A stretch of 12,388 nt of DNA, taken from assembly GCA_035532215.1 (NCBI GenBank), contig DATKRK010000422.1, positions 1 to 12,388 of the forward strand, read 5' to 3'. Origin of the DNA: JAICIG01 sp035532215 (lineage in GTDB: Bacteria > Planctomycetota > Planctomycetia > Pirellulales > JAICIG01). The notes under the pieces are model-generated. The model was given only the letters and a program-made list of their open reading frames with translations, was not told the DNA's origin and did not search any database. A program made the translations under genes and the position numbers. Each line of letters opens with the position of its first letter. Positions within the stretch are counted from its first letter, which is position 1. Shown one piece after another: positions 1 to 6,927 of this stretch.

Positions 1-1
1 G

Positions 2-115
2 ATCCGCGCCGCGTGCATTTCACAGGACGACCGCCTCGACCGATTCATCCGCAACCGCCCCATCTCCCCGCACTCCCCCCGCTGTCGCCCGCGCCAAACC
101 GCAGCCCCCCGCTAA
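2..115 (+). CDS. Possible 3' end of a gene entering from the left
   Basis: An open frame runs from the window edge to a TAA at 113-115 and gives about 37 residues (starting IRAACISQDDRLDRFIRN) with an Arg/Pro-rich end. Most third codon positions are G or C, as expected for a coding frame here. A second frame through the same DNA stays open to a TAA at 156-158 and gives an Ala/Pro-rich peptide, so the assignment is not secure. No family is recognisable. If real, this gene converges on the minus-strand alkyltransferase gene, with the terminator hairpin between them. Confidence 0.3.
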   Translation: MRAACISQDDRLDRFIRNRPISPHSPRCRPRQTAAPR

Positions 116-169
116 AAAAACGAACGTCTACTTACGCCCAGCTCGCTTCGTGGCGTAAGTAGACGTTCG
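114..169 (-). terminator. Intrinsic terminator of the minus-strand ogt transcript
   Basis: A perfect 18-bp inverted repeat (121-138 against 152-169) with a 13-base loop is directly followed, read on the minus strand, by seven T residues (A at 114-120 on the plus strand). This is the classic Rho-independent layout for transcripts leaving ogt. Read on the plus strand there is no T tract, so termination should be one-way. The loop side contains the string GCTCGCTTC, which recurs near the 3' end of ogt at about 301-309. Confidence 0.8.
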
Positions 170-179
170 CGGCAAAAGC

Positions 180-271
180 CTGTAGGGCACGCCCTCCGCG
201 GCGTGCCGTGAAGCGCGGGAATCGCGCCGATTCGCGCTATCGCGGAACGCCGCGGAGGGCGTTCCCTACAG
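180..271. repeat. Pair of inverted REP-like palindromes
   Basis: The arms 180-208 and 243-271 are reverse complements at 27 of 29 positions, separated by 34 bases. Each arm is also a hairpin by itself: GGCACGCC/GGCGTGCC (186-193 with 200-207) and GGAACGCC/GGCGTTCC (244-251 with 258-265), each an 8-bp stem with a 6-base loop. The two arm differences fall on the same stem pair and keep pairing (C-G against A-T). The right arm overlaps the last codons and stop of ogt. The arrangement resembles a bacterial interspersed mosaic element. Confidence 0.75.
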
Positions 272-778
272 TATCAACCGCGCGAACCCGTACTTACGCC
301 GGCTCGCTTCATGCCGGAGCAACCACTGCTTGCGCTCCAGTCCACCGGCGTAGCCGGTCAACGATGCGTTGGCCCCGATCACGCGATGGCATGGAATGAT
401 GATCGAGATCGGGTTGCGGGCGTTGGCGGCGCCCGCCGCTCGAATGGCGTTGGGCCGACCGACCTTGGCGGCCAGCTCGGCGTAGGTCAGCGTGTTACCC
501 GGCGGAATGCGGCGCAGCTCGTTCCAGACCTCGCGCTGGAAATCGGAGCCGCGAGGAGCGAGCTGGACGCTGAATTCGCGCAGCTCGCCGGCGAAGTAAG
601 CCGCCAGCTCGTCTTGGACCTGCTGGAACGGGCCAGAATCGCGGCGCCAATTCGCGCCGTGCGCCGGGCCTCGCCGGTGATCTTCGAAGTACAGCCCGGT
701 GAGCGACTCGCCGTCGGAGAGCATCAGCAGTTCGCCAAGCGGGCTGGAACACTGCGCGTAGTAGATCGTGGCGTTCAT
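266..778 (-). CDS. ogt: Methylated-DNA--protein-cysteine S-methyltransferase (Ogt/MGMT type)
   Basis: This is a suicide DNA-repair enzyme that moves the alkyl group from O6-alkylguanine (and O4-alkylthymine) in DNA to its own cysteine. The 170-residue product has the usual length of the Ogt class. The active-site motif PCHRV lies at 129-133 with nucleophile Cys130. The helix-turn-helix has the Arg finger in RAAGAANARNP (Arg113) and the Asn hinge at Asn122; the TYAELA motif at 98-103 carries the conserved Tyr99. It has an N-terminal methyltransferase-like part (1-80) and a C-terminal DNA-binding domain (81-160). The last residues, RKYGFARLIL, extend past the usual end and overlap repeat DNA. 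The ATG at 778 lies 20 bases after the stop of the Clp-N gene on the same strand, so the two are probably co-transcribed. No clear Shine-Dalgarno is seen. The fold and function are very secure. Confidence 0.97.
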   Translation of the reverse strand: MNATIYYAQCSSPLGELLMLSDGESLTGLYFEDHRRGPAHGANWRRDSGPFQQVQDELAAYFAGELREFSVQLAPRGSDFQREVWNELRRIPPGNTLTYAELAAKVGRPNAIRAAGAANARNPISIIIPCHRVIGANASLTGYAGGLERKQWLLRHEASRRKYGFARLIL

Positions 779-798
779 CGTTCGTAGAAACAGTGAGA

Positions 799-1683
799 TT
801 ATGCCTGGGCCAACAGCAAATCGACGACCCAGCAGTGGCTCGTATGCTCGCCAGGCCGCCGGCAGTGGTTGAGCAGTTCTGCATCGGTACAGCCAGCCTG
901 TTCGAGCGCCTCGGCCAGACTCGGCAGCAAATCCCAGCGGCGCTGTTCGCTGATGCGTTGCGCGAGCTTCAGCGCCTCGCCGTCATTGGCCGACAACCAG
1001 GAACGATCGACCACGCGGTTGGCGGTCCAGTCGCCGACCAATTCGGTCCTGTTGCGGTAAAGCCGGTCGGCGTTATCGCGAAGTAACGCCGCGTTTTCGA
1101 ACTGTTGATTGCCGACCGCTTCCATCTTGGCGACCGTAAAACGCTGGATCTCGGCGTCCAGTTCCGCCACCGCCGGCCTCAGTGGTTCGGGCAAGTCTTC
1201 AATCTCTTTTCGCGGGTGCGGCGGCGGCACGGGCTTCGAAGACTGCCCGCCGAGCAGCCTGACGATTTCCTCTCGCACCTGCTCAAGTTTCAGACCTTGG
1301 CTCATGAGCACTTGCGCGGCCACGCCCTCAGTGACTCTCAGCATGCCCAACAAGAGGTGCTCCGTGCCGACGTAGTTGTGGCCCAATCCACGAGCCTCCG
1401 CCATGGCGTACTCGATCACCTTACTCGTGTTGGAGAGTTGCGGGAGCCTCTCGCCCATCTCTACCTGGTCCCATCCCATGAGAACCCACCTGAGTACATC
1501 GGCCCGCACGCTGGCCCGCTCAATCCCCAGGTTCTTCAGCACATTGGCCGCCACCCCGCTTCCTTCTTTGATCAGAGCCAACAGGATATGTTCGGTTCCG
1601 ATATAGCAATGCTGGAAGCTCGCGGCCTCCTGATTGGCCAATTGCATCACCTTGCGGGCTCGATCGGTGAAGCGCTCGTACAT
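799..1683 (-). CDS. Clp N-domain / UVR-motif protein without ATPase modules
   Basis: The 294-residue protein begins like ClpC: MYERFTDRARKVM, then two Clp-N repeats (about 3-70 and 78-145) with the paired signatures YIGTEHILLALI (27-38) and YVGTEHLLLGML (104-115). A Pro-rich linker (150-160) leads to a UVR-like helical pair (about 173-208, AKMEAV-NQQFENAALLRDNADRL), as in ClpC and McsA. It then stops being ClpC-like: no Walker A or B and no AAA+ domain. The C-terminal part (236-294) has the pattern LPSLAEALEQAGC, HCRRPGEH and CWVVDLLL, which I recall as a recurrent tail on planctomycete proteins. In ClpC the N-domain docks adaptors and substrates, so an adaptor, decoy or stress-linked regulator of a Clp protease is plausible but inferred. 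It is upstream of ogt on the same strand. The start at 1683 matches the ClpC N-terminus. Confidence 0.93.
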   Translation of the reverse strand: MYERFTDRARKVMQLANQEAASFQHCYIGTEHILLALIKEGSGVAANVLKNLGIERASVRADVLRWVLMGWDQVEMGERLPQLSNTSKVIEYAMAEARGLGHNYVGTEHLLLGMLRVTEGVAAQVLMSQGLKLEQVREEIVRLLGGQSSKPVPPPHPRKEIEDLPEPLRPAVAELDAEIQRFTVAKMEAVGNQQFENAALLRDNADRLYRNRTELVGDWTANRVVDRSWLSANDGEALKLAQRISEQRRWDLLPSLAEALEQAGCTDAELLNHCRRPGEHTSHCWVVDLLLAQA

Positions 1684-1847
1684 ATGCCATGCAGCCGGTC
1701 ATTGGAAGACACAAAACACGCGAGTGCAATCACGCGGAAATCGATGTCAAGCGTCTGCCTTCGCCGTGCGGATTAAATCCGGTTCATCCGATGCCGGCGC
1801 ACCTCTGCGTAAGTCCGGTCGCCGCGGTGGATTTTCTTAGGCATCAA

Positions 1848-1992
1848 CTCCGATGTCCAAAGGTCATTGAGAAGCGTCTCCAGAATCGCCGCGCTTTATT
1901 TTTATGAAATGCCCAGGCAGGCAGACGTCGCGTGCGGCGTGCCGCGCCGGCTCAATCTGGCCATCCGATTTCATTGCCTTTGGACATCGGAG
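1848..1992. repeat. Inverted-repeat element with 16-bp perfect arms
   Basis: CTCCGATGTCCAAAGG at 1848-1863 is exactly matched by its reverse complement at 1977-1992, with 113 bases between. The similarity continues imperfectly outward, GGCAT being present outside both arms when each is read in its own direction. No transposase frame fits inside and no target duplication is evident. It could be a small non-autonomous element, a REP-like pair or a long-range RNA structure. Confidence 0.6.
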
Positions 1993-2068
1993 CCATGCCT
2001 TGAAAAATCCAACCCCGAACCTTCGCCGCGGCTGCGACTTACCAAAAAGTTTGCAACATCCGGGTGAA

Positions 2069-2194
2069 CTATTGGTCGTTCTTTTCCGGCTCGCCATTTT
2101 CGGCCGGAACGGCCTCCCACCGCTCGCCGTCGTACTCGAAACTGCGCGTCGCTACCTCCACGGCGGGCGCCGGCTCGCCTGGTGCATCGATCAC
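2069..2194 (-). CDS. Possible small acidic protein or gene remnant
   Basis: A 41-codon frame (GTG at 2194, TAG at 2069-2071) reads VIDAPGEPAPAVEVATRS, then FEYDGERWEAVPAENGEPEK. Its codons show strong G at first position and mostly G/C at third, as real genes here do. The frame stays coding-like for 13 codons before the GTG (PSLELFRQE) back to a TGA. An exceptionally strong Shine-Dalgarno (AGGAGGTGATC, 2199-2189 on the minus strand) sits 6 bases before an ATG (2187-2185), but that ATG is in the +1 frame relative to this one and gives only 11 codons. A -10-like TAGAAT lies at 2241-2236. This may be a real small gene with a GTG start, or a gene broken by a frameshift just after its original ATG. 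The family is unknown. Confidence 0.35.
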   Translation of the reverse strand: MIDAPGEPAPAVEVATRSFEYDGERWEAVPAENGEPEKNDQ

Positions 2195-2581
2195 CTCCTG
2201 GCGAAAGAGTTCGAGCGAAGGACGGGTCGGAAATCATTCTACCCGAGCCCCCCCGCCGCGTCGCTACGGCGCAGGGCAGGTATCGACGCGAACAGAGAAG
2301 AGGAACCCGTAGATTCTCGTGCGCGCAGCCCGATCGCCCTGAACATGAACCAAAAACGACGCATGGCACTCCTCGAAAACACGCGCAGCTCGACGCCACG
2401 AGTATAGCCAGCCCGCAAACCCAAATGCGGCCGATTTTACCTTATCTTTGCCAGAAAATGGCGACAGTTGCCAATCCTCGCTTCAGACCGTAGACCGGCG
2501 CTGAAAAATCTGGCAAACTGAACGAGTCTTTTAGGTGTGAGCCCGTTCGAGGCTCAGAGAGTTGGACAGACTGCGCGTTTC

Positions 2582-2611
2582 GGAACTGAATTTCTCGGAA
2601 CTGAATTTCTC
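2582..2611. repeat. 15-bp perfect tandem duplication before moxR
   Basis: GGAACTGAATTTCTC occurs twice head to tail (2582-2596, 2597-2611), followed by a partial third copy (GGAAC). It lies in the probable 5' untranslated region of moxR, 25 bases before the preferred ATG. If the GTG at 2537 were the start it would encode a repeated GTEFL peptide. Confidence 0.85.
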
Positions 2612-2635
2612 GGAACACTGGCAGAAAGCGGGAAG

Positions 2636-3658
2636 ATGGCGCTTGAAGCAACTCCTGGCCAGCAACTGGAAGCAAACGACGTCGAGGCGATCGACAACCT
2701 GCGTGAAACTTTCGCTCGGCTGAAGCGCGAACTGGCGCGCGTGATCGTCGGGCAGCAAGACGTGATCGAGCGGCTGGCGATCTGCCTGTTCGCCCGCGGC
2801 CACGCGCTGTTGATGGGCGTGCCGGGCTTGGCCAAGACGCTGCTCGTGAGCAAGCTGGCCGAGACGATGACGCTGAAGTTCAGCCGCATCCAGTTCACGC
2901 CCGACTTGATGCCGATGGACATCACCGGCGCCGACATTTTGCAGGAAGGCGCCTCGGGCCGCCGCGAATTTCAGTTCTTCCAAGGCCCGATCTTCGCCAA
3001 TATCGTGCTGGCCGATGAGATCAACCGCGCGCCGCCCAAGACGCAGGCGGCCATGCTCGAAGCGATGCAAGAGCACAAGCTGACCGTGCTCGGCAAGCTG
3101 TTCAAGCTCGACCCGCCGTTTTTGGTGATGGCCACGCAGAACCCGGTCGAGCAGGAAGGGACGTACCCGCTGCCCGAAGCGCAGTTGGACCGCTTCATGT
3201 TCTTGATCGAGGTCGATTACCCCGACGAAGAGGAAGAGATCCAGATCGCACGGACCACGACCGGCGATGCGCCGCCCGAGCTGGATCACTTGCTCTCGGC
3301 GAAGCAGATCATCGCCTATCAGGATCTCGTCCGCCGCATTCCCGTGCCCGACCACATCTATTCTTATGCCGCGAAGCTGGTGCGCAAGACGCGGCCCAAA
3401 GGCGCGACGGCGCCGGCGTGGATTCAACCGTTCGTGGCCTGGGGCGCCGGCCCGCGGGCCGTGCAGTATCTGATACTTGGGGCGAAGGCCCGAGCGGCTC
3501 TAGCCGGCAGCTACATGGTGCGACTGGAAGACGTGCAGGAAGTGGCCTTGCCGGTGCTCACGCACCGCATAATCACCACCTTCGCCGCACAGTCCGAAGG
3601 GATCGACAGCCGCGAGATCGTGCGGCGATTGATTGCCGAGACGGAGCATGAAGCGTGA
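2636..3658 (+). CDS. moxR: MoxR-family AAA+ ATPase
   Basis: A 340-residue AAA+ ATPase of the MoxR/RavA clade, thought to act as a chaperone-like remodeller of partner proteins with VWA domains. In this numbering: Walker A GVPGLAKT (61-68), the MoxR block FTPDLMPMDITG (87-98), Walker B LADEINRAPPKTQ (125-137), sensor 1 ATQNP (166-170), the EAQLDRF arginine-finger region (181-187) and sensor 2 in WGAGPRAVQ (269-277). No key residue is missing. The ATG at 2636, with purine-rich GGGAAG just ahead, gives a family-typical N-terminus. An in-frame GTG at 2537 would add 33 residues encoded partly by the tandem repeat and is less likely. It heads the plus-strand cluster and is followed after 353 bases by its usual DUF58 partner, a wider gap than the near-contact usual in such operons. 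Confidence 0.97.
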   Translation: MALEATPGQQLEANDVEAIDNLRETFARLKRELARVIVGQQDVIERLAICLFARGHALLMGVPGLAKTLLVSKLAETMTLKFSRIQFTPDLMPMDITGADILQEGASGRREFQFFQGPIFANIVLADEINRAPPKTQAAMLEAMQEHKLTVLGKLFKLDPPFLVMATQNPVEQEGTYPLPEAQLDRFMFLIEVDYPDEEEEIQIARTTTGDAPPELDHLLSAKQIIAYQDLVRRIPVPDHIYSYAAKLVRKTRPKGATAPAWIQPFVAWGAGPRAVQYLILGAKARAALAGSYMVRLEDVQEVALPVLTHRIITTFAAQSEGIDSREIVRRLIAETEHEA

Positions 3659-4011
3659 AAGAAATGTTCTGGCTTTAAGGCGGGGTAACGGCTTGTAGAA
3701 GGAGATGGGGGGATGGGGAGGAGATAGGGGGGTGAAGACAGAAACGGAAAAGATCGCGAAAACACGAAAGAACGAAAACGCGAAACTAAAACTTTGTTCA
3801 ATTGAATCGCGACCATCCGTGTCGTCCACCAGCGAATACAAGCAGGATTCCAGTCTTCTCCCTTCGTTCTTCTCTGTGTTCTCCGTGCCTCTGTGGTTCA
3901 CTCTCTTAAAGAAAGGCGCGTCTTGAATTCAATCCCCGTATCTCCTCCTCATCCCCCCATCCCCTTTTAAAAACGTCAACTGAAAACAACGGCTGACGGA
4001 CAAACAAAAAG
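3659..4011. other. Intergenic insert with repeat-derived sequence
   Basis: The 353-base gap holds no credible gene. Most of it (about 3697-3968) is an inverted-repeat-bounded element listed separately. Inside are an A-rich stretch with spaced CGAAA strings (about 3750-3790) and the segment 3866-3904 whose reverse complement reads NHRGTENTEKN. I recognise that phrase as a spurious peptide commonly annotated from a dispersed intergenic repeat in many bacterial genomes. Only AAAAAG precedes the DUF58 ATG, so its ribosome site is weak. Confidence 0.6.
3697..3968. repeat. Inverted-repeat-bounded non-coding element (MITE-like)
   Basis: The left arm 3705-3726 (ATGGGGGGATGGGGAGGAGA plus TA) and right arm 3939-3960 are reverse complements at 21 of 22 positions. 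With flanking bases the match extends to about 30 bases (3697-3726 against 3939-3968, 27 of 30). The left arm is G-rich and the right arm C-rich on the plus strand. No transposase is encoded and no clear target duplication was found. It separates moxR from DUF58, genes that normally lie close together, so an insertion or expanded spacer is likely. Confidence 0.65.
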
Positions 4012-4923
4012 ATGTCCACGATCCGCCAATCACGCAGCTTCTTGCAGCCGAAGGTGCTGGCCCGGCTGTCGGCGATTCCCTTGTTCGCCCGGCAGCCGAT
4101 GCAAGGCACGGTCTCCGGCCGGCATCAAAGCCCGCACCGCGGTTCGAGCGTCGAGTTCGCCGAGTATCGCGAATACGTGCCGGGCGACGATCCGCGGCGA
4201 ATGGACTGGCGGGCCTACGGCCGTTCGGATCGTTTTTACGTCAAGGAGTTCGAGGCCGATACGAATCTGCGCTGCTGCCTGGTGCTCGATACCAGCGGCT
4301 CGATGGATTTCGGTTCCACGGGCGTCACGAAGATTGAGTACGCCCGCCGCATCGCCGGCAGCCTGGGCTATCTGGCGGTCGAGCAAGGCGACGCGGTCGG
4401 GCTGACCTGCGTGGCCGGCGGCGTGATCGAAAACGTGCCGCCGCGCCGCAATCCGGCCCATCTTTCGGCCGTGTTCGACGTGCTGGAGCAGATCCGGCCC
4501 AAAGGCGAAACCCAACTGCCGGCCGCCTTGCACGAACTGGCCGAAACGGCGCGGCAGCGGGCGTTGGTCGTGATCCTGTCCGACTTCTTCGTCGAGCCCG
4601 ATGAACTGCGCCGGGCGTTCGAACACCTGCGGTTCCGCAAGCACGACGTGGCGGCGTTTCACCTGCTCGACCCGCTGGAGTTGAGCTTCGAGTTCCGCCG
4701 CCCGATGCGGTTTCTCGACATGGAAGGCGGCTCTCCGATCTTCGCCGAGCCGAACGCCATTGCGGAACGTTACCAGGCGGCATTGCGTCAGTATTTGGAT
4801 CAGATGAAACAGATCGTGCTGGAGTCGGCCGTCGACTACCACCGGGTGGATATCTCCGAGGATTACGAGCGCGTGTTGTCGCGATTCCTGGTCGAACGCA
4901 GCCGCAAGCGAGGCCGCCGGTGA
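4012..4923 (+). CDS. DUF58 domain-containing protein (VWA-like fold)
   Basis: A 303-residue DUF58 protein, the regular partner of MoxR ATPases. The family signature VEFAEYREYVPGDDPRRMDW (47-66) is followed by RAYGRSDRFYVKEFEADTNL. A von Willebrand A-like domain begins at 88 with an intact metal site: DTSGS at 93-97, Thr167 in GETQLP and Asp191 in ILSDFF. There is no signal peptide or membrane segment, so it is probably cytoplasmic, where MoxR could act on it. Its stop overlaps the GTG of the next gene by four bases (GTGA at 4920-4923), which implies translational coupling. The ATG at 4012 has only a weak A-rich ribosome site but gives the expected N-terminus. The biochemical role of DUF58 is not established. 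Confidence 0.95.
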   Translation: MSTIRQSRSFLQPKVLARLSAIPLFARQPMQGTVSGRHQSPHRGSSVEFAEYREYVPGDDPRRMDWRAYGRSDRFYVKEFEADTNLRCCLVLDTSGSMDFGSTGVTKIEYARRIAGSLGYLAVEQGDAVGLTCVAGGVIENVPPRRNPAHLSAVFDVLEQIRPKGETQLPAALHELAETARQRALVVILSDFFVEPDELRRAFEHLRFRKHDVAAFHLLDPLELSFEFRRPMRFLDMEGGSPIFAEPNAIAERYQAALRQYLDQMKQIVLESAVDYHRVDISEDYERVLSRFLVERSRKRGRR

Positions 4924-6926
4924 GCTTTTTGCAGCCGATGTTGCTGGCAGGGCTGGCGCTGGCGGCCCTGCCGATCATCATCCACCTGATCAATCAGCGG
5001 CGCTATCAGACGATCCGCTGGGGCGCGATGATGTTTCTGCTGGCGGCCAACCGCATGTCGCGAGGCTTCGCCCGCATCCGGCAGTGGCTGATTCTGCTGA
5101 TGCGCGTGCTGGCCGTGGCTTGCCTGGCGTTCGTCATCGCCCGGCCTTTGACTAGCGGCTGGCTGGGACTGGCGGCCGCGGGCCGCGCCGATACGACGCT
5201 GGTGCTGTTGGATCGTTCGCCCAGCATGCAGCAGGCGGGCTCGGGCGGCGGCGAATCGAAACTGGCGGCCGGCCGGCGGCAACTGATTGAAACGCTCGAA
5301 CGCCTGCCTTCTTCGCACTGGGTGCTCGTCGAGAGCACGACGAACCAGCCGCGCGAGCTGGAATCGCCGCGCTCGCTCGAACATCTGCCCGAGACCGAAC
5401 CCAGCGGCGCCGCCGCCGATTGGCCCGCCATGCTGCAAGCGGCCCATGATTATATTGTCGCGAACCAGAGCGGGCGGACCGAAATCTGGCTGTTGTCCGA
5501 TTTGCGCACCAACGACTGGAGCGCCGACGACGCCCGTTGGGAGGCATTGCGTAGCGCCTTCGCCGCCTTTCCGCAAGGCGTGCGGTTTCACTTGCTGGCC
5601 TATCCGAGCACGGCGCCGGCAAACGTAGCGGTCCGCCTGACCGGCGTCCGCCATCGCACGGTTGGCGACGGCGGCGAGTTGCTCGTCTCGCTGCGGTTGG
5701 AACGAGCGGAGGAATCGCCCAAGCCGGTGAGCGTGCCGATTCAATTCGAGATCGACGGCGCCCGTTCGGTGCTCAACGCGGAACTGGTTGGCAAAGACTT
5801 CGAGTTGCGCGAGCATCGCATTCCGCTCGGGCCGCGGCAGCAGCGCGGCTGGGGCCGCGTTTCGATTCCCGCCGACGCCAACCCGGCCGACAACGAATTC
5901 TACTTCGCCTTCGACCAGGCCGAAACGCACCGCACGGCGATCGTCGCCGACGATCCAAACATCGGCGAGGCGCTCCGCCTGGCCGCATCGATCCCGACCG
6001 ATCCGGGCGAACTTTGCTCGGCTGAAGTCATCGACCTGGCCCAGGCTGGTTCGATCGACTGGGACAAGACTGCGCTCGTCCTCTGGCAGGCGCCGCTGCC
6101 GCAAGGAGAAACGGCCAAGCAACTCGAAGCGTTCGTGGCTCGCGGCGGGCAAGCGATCTTCTTCCCGCCGCTGGCGCCGGAGGCGAGCGAATTCATGGGC
6201 GCAAGCTGGCAAGCCTGGAGTGCGCCGCCCGAGGGCGCCGCGGTCGAAACGTGGCGCGGCGATCAGGATCTGCTGGCCCACACGCAAAGCGGCATGTCGC
6301 TGCCGGTCGGGCAGCTTGAATTGCACAAGGTCTGCGGGCTGTCGGGCGAGGTTACGCCTTTGGCCAGCTTGAAGGGCGGCGCGCCGCTCGTAGCTCGGGC
6401 GCCGACGCCGCGGGGAGGCGTCTATTTCATCGCCACGACGCCGGCGGCCGGCGCTTCGAGCCTGGCCAGCGATGGCATCGTGCTCTACGTGGCCGTCCAG
6501 CGTGCTCTGGCGAACGGCGCGGCGGCGATCGGCGGCGCGCAGCAACTGATCGCGGGCGAGCCCGGCGCCGAGGCGGCCGCCCAATGGCGGCGCCTGGCCG
6601 GCGACGAGCGCGGCGTCTCGATCGAAAACGCCTTCCAGCCGGGCGCCTATGCGGCCGAGGAGGCCGTCGTGGCGCTCAATCGGCCGGAAGCCGAAGACGC
6701 GGCCGGCGTGCTGGCCGACGACCGCGTGGCGGCGCTGTTCCGCGATCTCGATTTCGTGCGCATCGACGAAGAGGCCGGCAGCGCGCGATCGCTGGTGCAA
6801 GAGGTCTGGCGTTCGTTCTTGGCCGCCATGATGTTTGCGCTGGTCGCCGAGGCTTGGCTGTCGATGCCGCGCGTGGCGAGCGCCGCGCGGCAAGCTGGCA
6901 TGGTCGGCGCTGTTGGTTTGCGCTGA
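4920..6926 (+). CDS. BatA-type VWA membrane protein
   Basis: A 668-residue protein. The first 75 residues are the BatA/aerotolerance N-terminal domain, with membrane helices at about 6-24 and 55-74 around the loop LINQRRYQTIRWGAM. A VWA domain follows (about 92-230) with a DxSxS metal site (Asp98, Ser100, Ser102 in DRSPSM) and Asp194 in LLSDLR. A beta-sandwich-like section (230-335) and a glutamine-amidotransferase-like section (about 337-530, starting TAIVADDPN) come next, then a C-terminal membrane helix (632-649). The bulk should lie outside the cytoplasmic membrane. The start is GTG at 4920, coupled to DUF58, with GAGG at 4910-4913 six bases before it. The last 15 residues are Ala/Gly-rich, and the next ATG follows the stop by one base. 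A role in membrane complex assembly with MoxR/DUF58 is inferred. Confidence 0.92.
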   Translation: MSFLQPMLLAGLALAALPIIIHLINQRRYQTIRWGAMMFLLAANRMSRGFARIRQWLILLMRVLAVACLAFVIARPLTSGWLGLAAAGRADTTLVLLDRSPSMQQAGSGGGESKLAAGRRQLIETLERLPSSHWVLVESTTNQPRELESPRSLEHLPETEPSGAAADWPAMLQAAHDYIVANQSGRTEIWLLSDLRTNDWSADDARWEALRSAFAAFPQGVRFHLLAYPSTAPANVAVRLTGVRHRTVGDGGELLVSLRLERAEESPKPVSVPIQFEIDGARSVLNAELVGKDFELREHRIPLGPRQQRGWGRVSIPADANPADNEFYFAFDQAETHRTAIVADDPNIGEALRLAASIPTDPGELCSAEVIDLAQAGSIDWDKTALVLWQAPLPQGETAKQLEAFVARGGQAIFFPPLAPEASEFMGASWQAWSAPPEGAAVETWRGDQDLLAHTQSGMSLPVGQLELHKVCGLSGEVTPLASLKGGAPLVARAPTPRGGVYFIATTPAAGASSLASDGIVLYVAVQRALANGAAAIGGAQQLIAGEPGAEAAAQWRRLAGDERGVSIENAFQPGAYAAEEAVVALNRPEAEDAAGVLADDRVAALFRDLDFVRIDEEAGSARSLVQEVWRSFLAAMMFALVAEAWLSMPRVASAARQAGMVGAVGLR

Positions 6927-6927
6927 G

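Larger units (their letters stand above)
1684..2635. other. Divergent intergenic region, mostly non-coding
   Basis: About 950 bases separate the minus-strand Clp-N/ogt pair from the plus-strand moxR cluster, so both promoters should lie here. No convincing paired -35/-10 boxes were found for either gene. A perfect 9-bp inverted repeat (TTTGCCAGA at 2447-2455, TCTGGCAAA at 2509-2517) about 120 bases before the moxR ATG could be a regulator site, but this is weak. The 16-bp inverted repeat, the short minus-strand coding-like stretch and the tandem repeat in this region are listed separately. Longer open frames here, for example 1904-2407 plus, have no recognisable product. Confidence 0.6.

Noticed and set aside
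1700..1750. TTGACA (minus strand, 1750-1745) as a -35 box for the Clp-N gene
   Set aside because: No acceptable -10 hexamer is found 15-18 bases downstream.
2185..2199. GATCACCTCCT as the 3' end of a 16S rRNA gene
   Set aside because: Only 11 bases match and the surrounding sequence does not resemble rRNA. It reads better as a strong Shine-Dalgarno on the minus strand.
1864..2399. Longer minus-strand frames (1864-2097 and 1971-2399)
   Set aside because: Both are Arg-rich, and each crosses or abuts the inverted repeat. The 1971-2399 frame is out of phase with the coding-like 2069-2194 stretch.
1904..2407. A 167-codon plus-strand frame in the divergent region
   Set aside because: It has no recognisable motifs, crosses the inverted repeat and lies opposite a frame with better codon bias.
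3500..3901. A minus-strand frame beginning MNHRGTENTEKN
   Set aside because: This is the familiar spurious peptide from dispersed intergenic repeat DNA, and it runs antisense into moxR.
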